From positions 34,176,688 through 34,240,687 of the forward strand of contig CM046842.1 in assembly GCA_025618425.1 (NCBI GenBank): a stretch of DNA of 64,000 nucleotides, written 5' to 3'. Positions 1 through 10,440 of the stretch are shown in pieces. Made by a program: the position numbers and the translations under genes. The DNA comes from Heliocidaris tuberculata (taxonomy: Eukaryota; Echinodermata; Echinoidea; Camarodonta; Echinometridae). How positions within the stretch are numbered: the first letter of the stretch is position 1; every line of letters begins with the position of its first letter. The notes beneath the pieces were generated by a model. It was not told the DNA's origin and ran no database searches. It saw only the letters and a program-made list of their open reading frames with translations.

Positions 1-155
1 AGTATTTGTGTCCATTAAGTCAACCCCAGGGTAGATATCAATTCCTACTGTCTATACCACAGGCATCCTAGACGTTTTAGTTGGTTGTCAACCCAGAGTA
101 GTTTTTATGGCCATTTAGTCAACCCAGGGTAGATAACAATTCCAACTGTTCATAT
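1..155. repeat. ~100-bp minisatellite, left part
   Basis: About one and a half copies of a ~100-bp unit. It is recognised by recurring GTCAACCCAGGGTAGATA and TTGTCAACCCAGAGTAG segments and by CTAGACGTTTTAGTTGG. The same unit resumes at about 1035 and then appears in reverse orientation from about 1087. It looks like one repeat tract interrupted by the LTR-like block that follows. Confidence 0.7.
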
Positions 156-1034
156 TGTCACGCATTTTTGCTGATGATATTTGAAGATATAATGTGGTTT
201 TATTGTTGTCAATGCTTTAGTTAGTTTAGAAACAAATCATAATTATTGCACTGGTCTATGTACAGGATGTCTTGCTAACGTCATTGCAAAATTAGTTAGC
301 CCCATCTCAATTGCTTTGCATACTCTCTTCACTCCTTTTGCTATGTACTGCTGACTTTCACAATTCACAAGTTTACTCATACTCGCTTCCTCTCCTCTGT
401 TTTCGACCTTCAAGGTCAGACTTTTCTACTCTATGCTTTCCTCATATTGACTTTGCCTTGTCCTTCAGAACTTTCGCTCTATCTCTTCTCACGTGTTTGC
501 TCAAACTCATATTCCAACCTTGGGCTGTTATTCACACATTCAAGCTTGCGTCTCAACTTGACTTTCTCCTGTCCTTGTATCCCTCTCTCTCTATGACTTT
601 GAGCTCTTTGTTTATGTGCTTACGTCTTTCTTGCTATACTCTGCTGTGCGATAAGTGTCTTTCTTATGACCTTCATAACTCCCTGTCTCTGACAGAGCAG
701 CTTGTTTGAAGGGGGTATATAAGACAGACCTCACGCTTTATCTTGTCAGACCAGGTCAGACTGTCAGATCAGAGAGTGTGTTTTAGCAGTGCAGTGTGTT
801 ACCAGTTTTCATTAGAGCATGTAGAGAGAGCTCCAGTTCCCACTATCTTGCCTCTCTGTTTAGCAAGGCATTCTCTCCAGTGACTCTGTCTACTTTGTAA
901 ATGTTTTGAGCTCACCATAATAAACTTGTTAACTTTAATGTCTGTCTGATGTGTGCTCCTTCTCCCTGAGTCTCCGTCATCGTAAAGGACAATATTCTGC
1001 CCATTTTAGACAAGTACAAATCTCGTTATAATAT
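156..1034 (+). mobile_element. solo-LTR-like insertion
   Basis: This block interrupts the minisatellite: the flanking text at 140-155 and from 1035 joins as continuous repeat. Inside are a TATA-like box (GTATATAAG, about 715-723), a purine/pyrimidine-biased leader rich in CAGACC/GTCAGA, and an AATAAA signal at 919-924. That is the order expected for U3-R-U5 of an LTR. A possible 5-bp target duplication, ATATT, lies at both edges, but the canonical TG...CA ends are not clean. The 132-codon open frame at 311-709 has the composition of the pyrimidine-rich U3-like stretch and no recognisable domain. No gag or pol is present, so this would be a solo LTR. Confidence 0.45.
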
Positions 1035-1345
1035 TACACGTGTCTCAGATGTTTTAATTTGTTGTCAACCCAGACTCATATTTTTGGATGCCTGTGATAT
1101 AGACAGTAGGAATTGTTATCTATCCTGGATTGGCTTAATGGACACAAAGACAACTCTGGGTTGACAATAAACTAAAGCGTCTAGGATGGTTGTGATATGG
1201 GCAGTTGGGATTCTTATCTACCCTGGGTGGACTAAATGGCCACAAATACTACTCTGGGTTGACAATAAATTAAAACAGCTGGGACACCTGTGATATAAAT
1301 AGTTGGAAGTGTTATTTACCCTGGGTTGACTAAATGGTCAGAAAA
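1035..1345. repeat. ~100-bp minisatellite, right part with orientation switch
   Basis: From 1035 to about 1086 the repeat keeps the left orientation (TTTGTTGTCAACCCAGACTC). From about 1087 onward it is reversed: CCTGGATTGG, CTCTGGGTTGACAATAAA and CTACCCTGGGTGGACTAAA recur, giving two and a half inverted units. The inversion point lies inside the tract. Confidence 0.7.
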
Positions 1346-1795
1346 ATACGTAAAATGTTTAAGTTCCCTAATCGACCGGGGGTTTGTCTACCCGGTAGAC
1401 TCTCATGTAAGAAATGTTACTCGAACATATAGTTATATATGGATTCATATTAGGGGACCTCCTCCCCCCCCCCCCCCCCCCCACCTTTTTCCCCATTCAG
1501 ATATTGGAGAAATAATTAACATCTGCAAAATGCAGCCCCTCCCCCTTTTTTGACAATGTTTGAACCGCCTTTGTTTGAAGTGGAAGACATATGGTTTGAA
1601 ACGTATTACTCTCCTCAACGCAATATACCTCACTGTATTTAAAGCCTATTTTCTGCGCTACACCAAGCTCTCCTGAATATTTCACTTGCTATGAACGGGT
1701 ATTTTTTATCTATTTTACGACGTGGACGAATTTTCCGGTAGCATAGGGTCACTTCATTCCTGTAATATTGATATACGCTAGTGTGTTTAAAAGCT

Positions 1796-1857
<62 letters not shown>

Positions 1858-2063
1858 TTAATTTATTTATTTATATATGTACATATTTTAATATGGAGTC
1901 CAGAGTCTATTTTATTTTTCCTCGAATTTATGACGACAGAGATATACAGAAAATCGTGGAAACACAGAGTGATCAAATATTGTACAATATTATGATAAGG
2001 CTACCCGGGTTATCGTAATTCGATGTATTGAATCAGATCATCACATTTGAAATTCCGAGGCAG
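1346..2063. other. non-coding, low complexity
   Basis: No gene is visible. The stretch contains a C homopolymer at about 1464-1482 and a long AT dinucleotide microsatellite at about 1798-1856. Short open frames here are by-products of these runs. Confidence 0.7.
1798..1856. repeat. (AT)n microsatellite
   Basis: About 28 uninterrupted AT dinucleotides, followed by a looser AT-rich stretch to about 1890. Confidence 0.95.
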
Positions 2064-2239
2064 TATACATAATGCAAAGTTTTGTAGCATATGGAGTGTG
2101 TTAATTAAGTGTTATTCCACCTGGGTATCATGGTATGCACCACTGGTGCATAAATGAATAATGACTATATGACATTCATGAGCACACATCAAGTATTCGT
2201 GTCTGTGGATTCGGAGAGACGAACCTCTTTTTTGCTCAT
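2064..2239 (+). repeat. 176-bp duplicated block, copy 1 (upstream of peptide gene)
   Basis: This block repeats at 5081-5256 in the same orientation. I see one difference over 176 bp (G at 2214, A in the other copy). It ends 50 bp before the candidate ATG of the peptide gene and carries a TATA-like GCATAAATGA at about 2148. It may therefore be that gene's promoter and 5' leader. The copies lie 3017 bp apart and flank the gene body. Confidence 0.9.
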
Positions 2240-2289
2240 GCCCAGATTGGATCTACGAACTGGCATATTAAGATTATTATTTTACAGTG

Positions 2290-4884
2290 ATGGCATCAAA
2301 AACCGTGATCACCATATACTTTCTTGTCGCCGTCGCAGTCGAAGCTAGTGCCTTCGTGGATGAGAAGATGCAACGCGACACGGGGATCAACTTTGAGGGC
2401 AATATAAATCAGAATGATCCTGAATTATTAAGTGTTGAGGAGGCTGTCAGTAAGTATAAATTCCGTTTAAGACGATCGCAACTGGCTTTTAAAAAAAAAT
2501 CAACTGAAGGCCAATTTCAGGACCCTCTTGTATATCCCATAGAAATCACGTTTGGATTACGTAATACGTCAATTCAATTCAATTCAGTTCAATAATGGTT
2601 TATTTGTATTCGCAATTCATGTACAATACATTTCACATGAAGGGCAGCAGGGCTGAATATTTCATGTTTACACGAATAGTTGGCAAAACAAATATAAAAA
2701 TCGAATATCATTATATATATATATTAACACTTATTTAAAAACATGTTAAAAATGGTAAAATGGCAGCAATAGTATACATTTACAGTAATAAACACACAGT
2801 TGCAGTTTTCATAATTAGATTGCATTGCATGTAGCACTGTCTAATAGAGAATAAAGAGAAGACTGTATCATCGAGGAGAAAAAACTAGCACATTATTTTT
2901 GGAAATGGTAAATCGAATAAAATACAAGTATGATATTGTAGAAAATTGAATGATTGTGTAAGAGAATTATATGAAATTAAAAGACCAAAATCGATATTGC
3001 GAATCTAAGAGATATCCTTTCATGCATAGTATACCAGATAAATTCAGTTGTAGTTAAGTAAATCTGTTAAATATGGTAGTGGGCTGTTTTTGAAACGTTT
3101 AGTTTTGCATTTAAATTGGTGATAAACAGGAACATGACGTAATGATATTTTAATTTCTTTTTTTTGGAGGCAACCAGGTATGACAAACATGGTGATTTGT
3201 TAGAGATTTTGCGAATTTTCTCCATATTGCTCGTCTTCTATCCTCTAAAGTGGGTAAATAGCATGCTGTACACTCGTTTGAATATGTATTGTAATTTTGT
3301 CCTAAAATAATCTTACAAACTCTACGTTGTACTTTTTCAAGATTATTTTTTTGCTCATACGTAAGACTGCTATGAAACACTGGAGAACCATATTCCAATA
3401 TCGGTCGTATATAACCTGTGTATATCAAAACTAAGTCTTTCAAGGGTAAATTGAATTTCTTAAGCTTTTTTAACATATACAGTTTTCTATGGCACCTTTT
3501 TGCTAGATTGTCAACATATAAATTCTATTTCAAATCAGACTGTACAATGACTCTAAGTGTTTTAGTGCTCTGTACATTACACAACATAGAATTGTTTATA
3601 GAGAGAACCTCGGGCTGGGGAGGGTTTTTAATAAACGTAACTTGTAGAGTAAAACACTTAGACGGATTTAGTGACATATTGTTTAACTGAGACCAATACT
3701 GAATAGAATTGAGTGTAGACTGTAATTGTGAAACGTCCATTGCTTTACGACATTGTACTAAAGTAAGGTCATCAACATATTTAAAATAAGGTAAGGGAGA
3801 TTGCTTGCATAAATCATTAACCATAATCAGAAAAAGAATTGGCCCAAAGCGTGTACCTTGGGGAACACCGGCATGATTAACTTTAGTATCAGAGAAAATT
3901 CCATTATATTTTGTATTTTGTTTACGATATTCTAAAAAACTTGCAATCCAATCTATTATCTAGGGTCTTACATTCATACGAATCATTTTAAGAATAAGAA
4001 TATTGTGATCTATGCGGCCAAAAGCTTTTTAAAAATCTGTACAGACAATAGTTGAGACAGACCTGCGTTTTGATAAAGATTATGTAAAAGACTAACCAGA
4101 TAATGTGCAGTCGACAATCCAGGTCTATTTCCAAACTGATGAATATCAATATGTTTTTCGATATCTTCTAATAACCATTTGGCTATGAAAGATTCAGCTT
4201 CCTTAGAAAAGTATGAAGTCAAGGCAATAGGACGTAAATTATTAATACATGGTGGATGAGATTTCGGAACTGGGGTTACTTGAGCAGATTTCCACTGAAT
4301 CGGTAAAATTCCACGTCTAAAAGATATATTAAGTATTCCAGTAAGCGGTATACTCAATTCACATGCATATTCCCGAATAATACGTACTGGAAGATCGTCA
4401 CTAACAGATGCTTTGTGCAACTGTAATTTGCGTAATTTACTATACACTTCCCAACAACCAACCTCTATGCTTTTACACTCAGAGGGTTAAAAAAGCTGGC
4501 AATAATTTTCTGTCCAGAGAAGAAAGATCAGAGGCAATCGATACAAAAAAGTTATTGATTGCATTAGCTGCTTCTTTAAAGTATTGAGGGTTTTGTGAAT
4601 CGATACCAGGAATAGTTATCGGAAGAGAATCATGATTACCACTTGTAACTATTTTAATATGTTTGTACCAAGCTGATGGATTGTTTAATTTTTCTCTTTT
4701 TATACGAGTATTATAATAATTCTTTTTTGCAACAGATATAGCTTCAACAACTAACGCTTAATTCTTGATTTCGGAACTGATTTTCACTTTGACATAATAT
4801 GTTTTTACATTTCTTTCAGATTGCGAAGTAGGCGGTGAAAATTGCCAATGCTATCCCCGAACGAAAATCGTATACAGTTGCTAA
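2290..4884 (+). CDS. putative secreted cysteine-rich peptide precursor (two exons)
   Basis: I do not recognise the family. Exon 1 (2290-2449, 160 nt) starts with an ATG just after an acceptor-like TTATTTTACAG, so a 5'-UTR intron is possible. It encodes a hydrophobic signal peptide of about 21 residues with a small-residue cleavage region (EASA), then an acidic, cysteine-free pro-segment. It stops at a strong donor, A|GTAAGTAT. Exon 2 (4820-4884, 65 nt) follows a strong acceptor, TTTCTTTCAG, and keeps the frame. It encodes a short tail of four cysteines (spacing C-x6-C-x-C-x9-C), the last directly before TAA. The predicted total is 74 residues with cysteines at 55, 62, 64 and 74. No cysteine lies outside the tail, which fits two disulfides in a secreted effector, antimicrobial, toxin-like or signalling peptide. 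No dibasic site sits at the junction, whereas the unspliced read-through of exon 1 has an RLRR motif, so an alternative form is possible. A LINE fills most of the intron, so expression is uncertain. Confidence 0.5.
2568..4757 (-). mobile_element. 5'-truncated, degenerate LINE (CR1/L2-like)
   Basis: The minus strand carries the remains of non-LTR reverse transcriptase. A linker with NPSAWYKHIK lies at about 4670-4720. The fingers/palm region (LRPIALTSYF) is in an open frame at 4447-4010. The YVDD catalytic box and downstream thumb are in a different frame at 3824-3525, and the C-terminal part (RPILEYGSPVFHSSL) is at 3476-3150. At least one frameshift therefore separates the finger and palm parts. 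The 3' end at about 2568 is a short (TTGAA)n tail. The endonuclease is missing, so the copy is 5'-truncated at about 4757. It occupies the intron of the peptide gene in antisense orientation. Confidence 0.8.
3150..4447 (-). pseudogene. LINE reverse transcriptase remnant
   Basis: RT coding remnant split over two frames: 4447-4010, then 3824-3525 and 3476-3150 in a shared second frame. Visible motifs are QFGNRPGLSTAH (RT block 2 region), YVDDLT (catalytic Asp pair) and LEKVQRRVCKIILG in the thumb/C-terminal part. The conserved middle with the first catalytic Asp is disrupted near 4010. This is a dead copy with similarity to the Jockey/CR1/L2 group; the exact clade is not resolved by eye. Confidence 0.75.
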
Positions 4885-5080
4885 AAAGGTAAACTGAACA
4901 TAGATCCATTCATATCAAAAACAGAAAATACATGGATTGTATGATCAATGTTATTAACCCATACCATGCCACAACCTTGTGTGCTGATCTGCGTGGAGGT
5001 GCCACATACATGTGCACTAGCCTGTGCTCGCGTGCCACAACCTTAATTGTATAGTAGCCTCCGTAGCTGTGTCACGTACA
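4885..5080. other. 3' flank of the peptide gene
   Basis: A short stretch with imperfect internal echoes of GTGCCACATACATG and GCCACAACCTT. No gene is seen. A donor-like AAAG|GTAAAC follows the stop codon by a few bases. Confidence 0.5.
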
Positions 5081-5285
5081 TATACATAATGCAAAGTTTT
5101 GTAGCATATGGAGTGTGTTAATTAAGTGTTATTCCACCTGGGTATCATGGTATGCACCACTGGTGCATAAATGAATAATGACTATATGACATTCATGAGC
5201 ACACATCAAGTATTCGTGTCTGTGGATTCGAAGAGACGAACCTCTTTTTTGCTCATAGTAGCCTGCGTAGCTGTGTCACGTACAT
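5051..5285 (+). repeat. 31-bp direct repeats around duplicated block copy 2
   Basis: A 31-bp sequence containing GTAGCTGTGTCACGTACAT is present at 5051-5081 and again at 5255-5285 with one mismatch (CCTCCG versus CCTGCG). The pair brackets the second 176-bp block and gives a 204-bp period. It could be a local tandem duplication or a filled-in insertion scar. Confidence 0.8.
5081..5256 (+). repeat. 176-bp duplicated block, copy 2 (downstream of peptide gene)
   Basis: Second copy of the block at 2064-2239. It is followed not by a second signal-peptide exon but by unrelated sequence. It is either a solitary duplicated promoter or a small repeat element. Confidence 0.9.
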
Positions 5286-6996
5286 GCTTAGTCGCATTGT
5301 ATGTTTGTGCTAAAGCACCCTCTAAAACTAATCCCGGCACAGGGGGTATTAGTGGCTGGCACAATAGGGATTAACACTGTGGAACTGGGGTTGGTACATG
5401 GGGGCAGATTAAAAGATATTGTGCAGTTCTTTACCATGTTATAATTTGTAATGCAATTGAACATAATATTATGGATTTCTTTTTGATGCGGTTATTTCCT
5501 GTACTTTGTTGGCTTTCAACCTCTCATTCTTATGTACCACCCTACTAGGAATCTTCGTTCTGCTGCTAAAGATGTCTTAGTTTCTACTCCATAGTCAATA
5601 TTCCTAAAAAAATAATTAAAAAAAAGGATATGGTCAATGATCTTTCCAGGACGCAGTACAAGAAGTCTGGAATAAACTCCCAAATTACATAAAAGAGACA
5701 CTCACATTATACAATTTAAGGGCATCCTAAAACATATCTTTTTCAAACTTAAATAATACTTTTTGTAAACCATTTTAATTTTTGTTTTCTCTTTCTTTTT
5801 TATTTTCATAAAACCTCTTAGAGACATAATGATTCGTGGTATGCGCTATAGCAGATTCCCGGTCAAATTCGTCAAAGCAGCCAAGTTGATGCACAGTTAC
5901 TCGATTTCATTTGAATTTGAATGCTCATCAAGATCAACATTCAGTTGCCTAAAATGAGCATTAAATTTGATTTTTAGGGCAAGCGATCGCATACTTTCAT
6001 CATGCATTTTGATAGAATGAGCATTTAGATTAGAATGTTACCCAATGAGCATTCAAATTCACGGGAGCTTCGGATCGCGAACTTTTGGGAATTCGATTTC
6101 ATCAGCAGACAAGCATGTTCGCGATTTAAGCAATGGATTTAACAATGCTCTTCTTCCCTTCGAATTTTCAAATTGTTTTTACAAGATAAGATTTAGAAAC
6201 AATTATATGTAAATTCGTGTTCTTGCAGCATCATATATTAGGAATAAAGATAATGGTGAAAAATGACGTTACTCTACAAAAAAATAAAATTATGGAACAA
6301 ACAAAGGTGACAAACAAACACAAGGGCGGCGGAATGATTTTTGACTATAAAGTGGGGTGGAACTGTTATTACCAAAAACAAAATTAAGAAATGTCAAACC
6401 GAATGGTCAAAACAAAAACAAAATAAAAAAAGACAGACCATATGATTTGAAAGGCTACTTTGAATATGATGTACACATGTGAAACGATACAGTATATGAG
6501 AAATTAAGGGTAGTCCAATAATTCGTTTTTACACCATTTTACACCGTTAAATGACTTCATCATTTTGCAACAAGTTACATTTGAAAACATTATAATGCTT
6601 AAATGACGAAAAAAAATTGGAGAAGCTGGATTCATAAATAAGGCAAAGCCCAGCTGTTTTCTGTACTTCTTGTACCTGTTTGAAAATGAATGAACGTACT
6701 GCTTATTTGACTATTAATGCATATTGCCTATTAATGACAATGTAAGTAAAACTCGAGCAAGATTCCGTACCCAAGTCATCGTAAATGAATTTGAATGACG
6801 CTTTGGCCTCTTTAAATTGAAAGACGATAAATTAATTTGGATGTTCGAAGCACATTTTTCGATGCTGGAAAATGAATTTGAACGCCTGAAAACTAAGATG
6901 AACGAAAGGAGTAAACGGGAAGAGCAAATCGCTTGAATACGAGCGTTTGAAAATGAATTTGAAAGCTAATTTGGCGAATTTGACTACATAAACCTA

Positions 6997-7050
<54 letters not shown>

Positions 7051-7660
7051 CATCATCATTATAATCATTTTATTAAAGATAAAAATGGCCCAGGTACTCG
7101 ATGTGTAAAATTTTGAAGATTTTAAATCTGAAATCTATAAAGGGGTTACTACATTCTACCATTATTTCAGATTCTCATTGTGATGGACTTTCACTTTTAT
7201 TCAAACTTAATTTTCTGGAGCATTAATGATTGTTAAAATAATCAAATCGGTCATTTTTTTTTTAATAATGGTCATTTGTTTTGTTTCTCAAAAACAGGCA
7301 AAAGGTGGAGGACATCCGAAAAGGCCGATAGCCTACGATGCTGACAGCCCATGAGATAAGATAACACAAATGAATCCATACGGAGCGATAAAAAGGACAT
7401 AAGAGACGAAAAATCAAAGCAATGTCATGTTAGAATATGGGATTGGAGAATGATAAAAAAAAAACATGATCCATACATAAGAAAACATTTTAAAGCGAGA
7501 GAGAGAGAAAAAAAAAAAACGATAGTCGTGTGTAAGAATGTATTCATTACATTTTCTATCTTGAAAATCAGGTATTCAAAACAATTTCAATCAGTGACTC
7601 TACCAAAATAGCAAATATCAGGTTGTGTATCTGCTTAAATAAAAACCGAAATGTATGTTC
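5286..7660. other. no gene recognised
   Basis: AT-rich sequence with no convincing exon. A (ATT)n microsatellite lies at about 6992-7050. The ends of 5850-6985 share a weak inverted GTCAAATTCG(T/C)CAAA motif and many GAATTTGAA words. This could be a very old inverted-repeat element but is too diverged to call. Confidence 0.5.
6992..7050. repeat. (ATT)n microsatellite
   Basis: About 18 ATT triplets ending in an imperfect CATCATCATT stretch. Confidence 0.95.
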
Positions 7661-7707
7661 ATACCTACCTACCTAGGGATACCTAGGGAAGATACTGAAC
7701 GCAGGCA

Positions 7708-9486
7708 CTAGGCCTCTGTATTCAGTTCCAAGTTCTTCTTCCTTTTTAAGATGGCTGGATCATTTCCTGGTGCAGGCGACTCATAGTCGTACTTAATCGG
7801 CTCACTTTTCCAGCACCTATCCAATGCTACTACATAAAAAGAATTTTTGTACCTCTGAGTTTTGGTCCTAGGAATAAACAGTTTCTTACTATGCCCTCTT
7901 GTCTGATCTCTGGATTGTAATACAAGATTTGGTGTTACATCAGAATCGTATTTATTAAAAATCTTGTACAATTCAATCATATCACCTCGAGCCCTCCTGT
8001 AAGCTAAAGTAGGGATATTCAACTGTCTCAATCGTTGTGCATAAGGCAGCCCCTTTAACTCTGGGACTAATCTAGTCGCTCTTCTTTGGACATTTTCCAA
8101 AGCATGGATATGTTTTTTTAGGTGGGGGCTCCACACCGCATGAGCGTACTCTATTTGAGGGCGAACAAGCGATTTGTACAAAAGGCAGAAATTTTCCTTA
8201 TCTAAATAAACAAAGGTTCGTCTGATTAAATTCATTAGACTATTTGCCTTATTGATCTTTGTATGAAGATGTTTTTCAAAATTCAGCTTATCATCAATAA
8301 CCACTCCCAAATCTTTCTCAGATGACACTTGCATGAGGGCACGTGGTGAATTTTCACATGTCATATTATACACAAATGGCCTTGCTGGGGCAGACTGGGA
8401 GTTACCAATGGTGAGAACACTACATTTCTTAGGGTTGAATCTTAGCAGCCATTTGTCAGACCAGCATTGGAGCCTATCAAGATCCCTCTGAAGGGCAATA
8501 CAATCATTTTCATCTCTAATATACTTGAAAATCTTAGTGTCGTCAGCAAATAGATAAACACTACTCTCGGAAATAGTGTCAGGTAGATCATTTATAAACA
8601 ACACAAACAACACAGGCCCAAGAACACTACCTTGTGGAATTCCACTCGCAACAAGACCCAAACTGGAAAACTCTCCATTCACACATACACGCTGTCTTCT
8701 CCCAACTAGAAATGCCTCAATCCAATTTACCACCAACTCACTTATGCCATAACTTCTAATCTTGGCAAGTAGCCGACGGTGGGGCACCTTATCGAAGGCC
8801 TTCATAAAATCTAAATAAATCACATCAATTGACCCATTTTCCTCCAGAGCGCTAGACCATTCATCAATTACGTTTATCAGTTGGAGCATTGTTGAACGAC
8901 CAGGCAAGAAACCATACTGCTTGACACTAAATAATTTGTTCATAGTCATATGATCCAGAATCTCATCACGAATCAATGATTCCATAAGCTTACACACTAT
9001 ACATGTAAGACTAATGGGTCTATAATTCGATGGCAGCGATCTATCACCTTTCTTAAAAACGGCACTAACATTTGCTGATTTCCAGTCTGATGGAACCACT
9101 CCTTTCCGCAAAGAAGTTTGGAAAATAACACTCAAAGGGCCAGCTATGGCTGGAGCAATCTCACGCAGCACCCGAGGGTGAAACTCATCTGGTCCTGGAG
9201 ACTTCGAGACATTAAGTTTGGAAAGCAAAGACAGGACTTTGTCTTCAGTAATTTCAATATCACAAAATTCTTCCAAAATGTTTTGCTGAGGGAGACTGGG
9301 AATGTTATCAACAGGCTCATCCGTGTAAACAGTAGAAAAATAATCAAGTAAGATATCAGCCTTTTCTTTATCAGTCTCACTAAGTTCTGAAGAAGATGAA
9401 AGTGAATTCACAAGAGGAGCTACTCCAGATTTGATTTTAGTCTTTGTCCTGGCATACTTCCAAAATTTCTTCGGATTTAATTTCAC
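7708..9486 (-). pseudogene. reverse transcriptase domain of CR1-like LINE
   Basis: This is an uninterrupted stretch of 592 residues. RT motifs appear in order: NYRPISLT at about 154-161, YLDFMKAFD (first catalytic Asp) at 224-232, GIPQGSVLGP at 282-291, FADDT (catalytic Asp pair) at 313-317, and a thumb/C-terminal region with the CR1/Jockey-type EYAHAVWSPHLKKH. The first Met shown is arbitrary, because the same frame continues upstream through the linker to the nonsense codon at 9607-9609. The domain would catalyse target-primed reverse transcription of the element's RNA. It is intact, but the protein is separated from its endonuclease by the stop. Confidence 0.85.
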
Positions 9487-9606
9487 AGCTTTCGCAATAT
9501 TTCTTTCATAGTTTTTCTGGAGCCACCTAGTGGCAGTTTTGACCCGATTACGGAGTCTGTTATACTCTTTTTTCTTGCTTTCTGTTCTATCCCTAAGATA
9601 ACGCTC

Positions 9607-10386
9607 TCAACTCCTGTGTTTTTTCTTAATAAGCTTTAGCGTGTCATTATCAACAGGGAAATCACCTTTGTTTCCCCATGCCTGCCCTCTAGAAATTACT
9701 CTAGATGGAATAAACTTCTCCTGAGCAGATTTTACTTCATATTTGAAGATGCTCCACTGACGTTCAACGTCATCTTCTGCTGGCGCCAACAGACTAGGCC
9801 AGTCTAACGAATACAAGGTTTCTTTCATTCCAGTGAAATTAGCTTTATCATATAAATATACTTTTTTCCTGCTATTGGAGGGGTCACAGTAACAATTCAG
9901 ATGAAATATCAAAACAGCATGGTCACTCAGTCCTATTGGGCTACAGTACTGAACATTTGAAATAAGGTCTTCATTATTCGTAAATATTAAATCAAGTATA
10001 TTAGGTTTACAACCAAACCTAAACCTTGTAGGTTTATCGACATGTTGAACTAAAAAAGCATCACGAATACATTCAATAAATTTGAATTCCCCACTATCCT
10101 CACTCTTGGGAGTTGTCCATGAAGTCCAACAAATGTCTGGATAATTGAAGTCACCCATCAACAAGATATGGCTGTGCTTCAACTTTGAGATGTTTGCAAT
10201 TGATTGTAACAGATTTTCATTGTTGGCTTTGGTTCCACTTTCACTTCTATAAAAACAACCTATCAAAAGCTTGTCATTTCCTCTCAATTTCATCTCTATC
10301 CAAACAACCTCATCAAACTGAACAGGGAGCAAGGTTGTACTGACCACATTGGTACTTAGTGACACATGCACATTGTGGTCTAACAC
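9607..10386 (-). pseudogene. AP-endonuclease-like domain (C-terminal part) of CR1-like LINE
   Basis: The stretch has the exonuclease-endonuclease-phosphatase fold signature of CR1/Jockey LINEs: GCFYRS, then LLMGDFNYPDI, then ILDLIFTN and finally GLSDHAVL with the catalytic Asp-His. The N-terminal catalytic motifs are absent because of 5' truncation. It ends at a TGA (9607-9609) in the same frame as the downstream RT. The next residues (ERYLRDR...) continue the normal linker, so one codon change, possibly CGA to TGA, explains the break. Confidence 0.8.
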
Positions 10387-10440
10387 TTGTCTAAATTCTT
10401 TGTTTCTAACTTGTAAATTGGTTATCGCTGGGTTTATTCA

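Larger units (their letters stand above)
7662..10440 (-). mobile_element. CR1-like LINE, 5'-truncated
   Basis: The minus strand carries the C-terminal half of an APE-type endonuclease, a full reverse transcriptase and a very short 3' UTR. The 3' UTR ends in TAGGTA-type short tandem repeats (7662-7690), a tail style typical of CR1-group elements. The 5' end is lost inside the endonuclease: an in-frame stop lies about 18 codons upstream of 10386 and no N-terminal endonuclease motifs are seen. One TGA interrupts an otherwise continuous frame, so this is a comparatively young copy. Confidence 0.88.

Noticed and set aside
311..709. 132-residue open frame as a membrane protein gene
   Set aside because: Hydrophobicity comes from a pyrimidine-rich stretch just upstream of the TATA-like box of the LTR-like block. 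There is no domain, splice or conservation signal.
5850..6985. Old inverted-repeat transposon
   Set aside because: Only a GTCAAATTCG(T/C)CAAA match links the two ends. The remainder is word-level similarity from GAATTTGAA-rich sequence and no target duplication is found.
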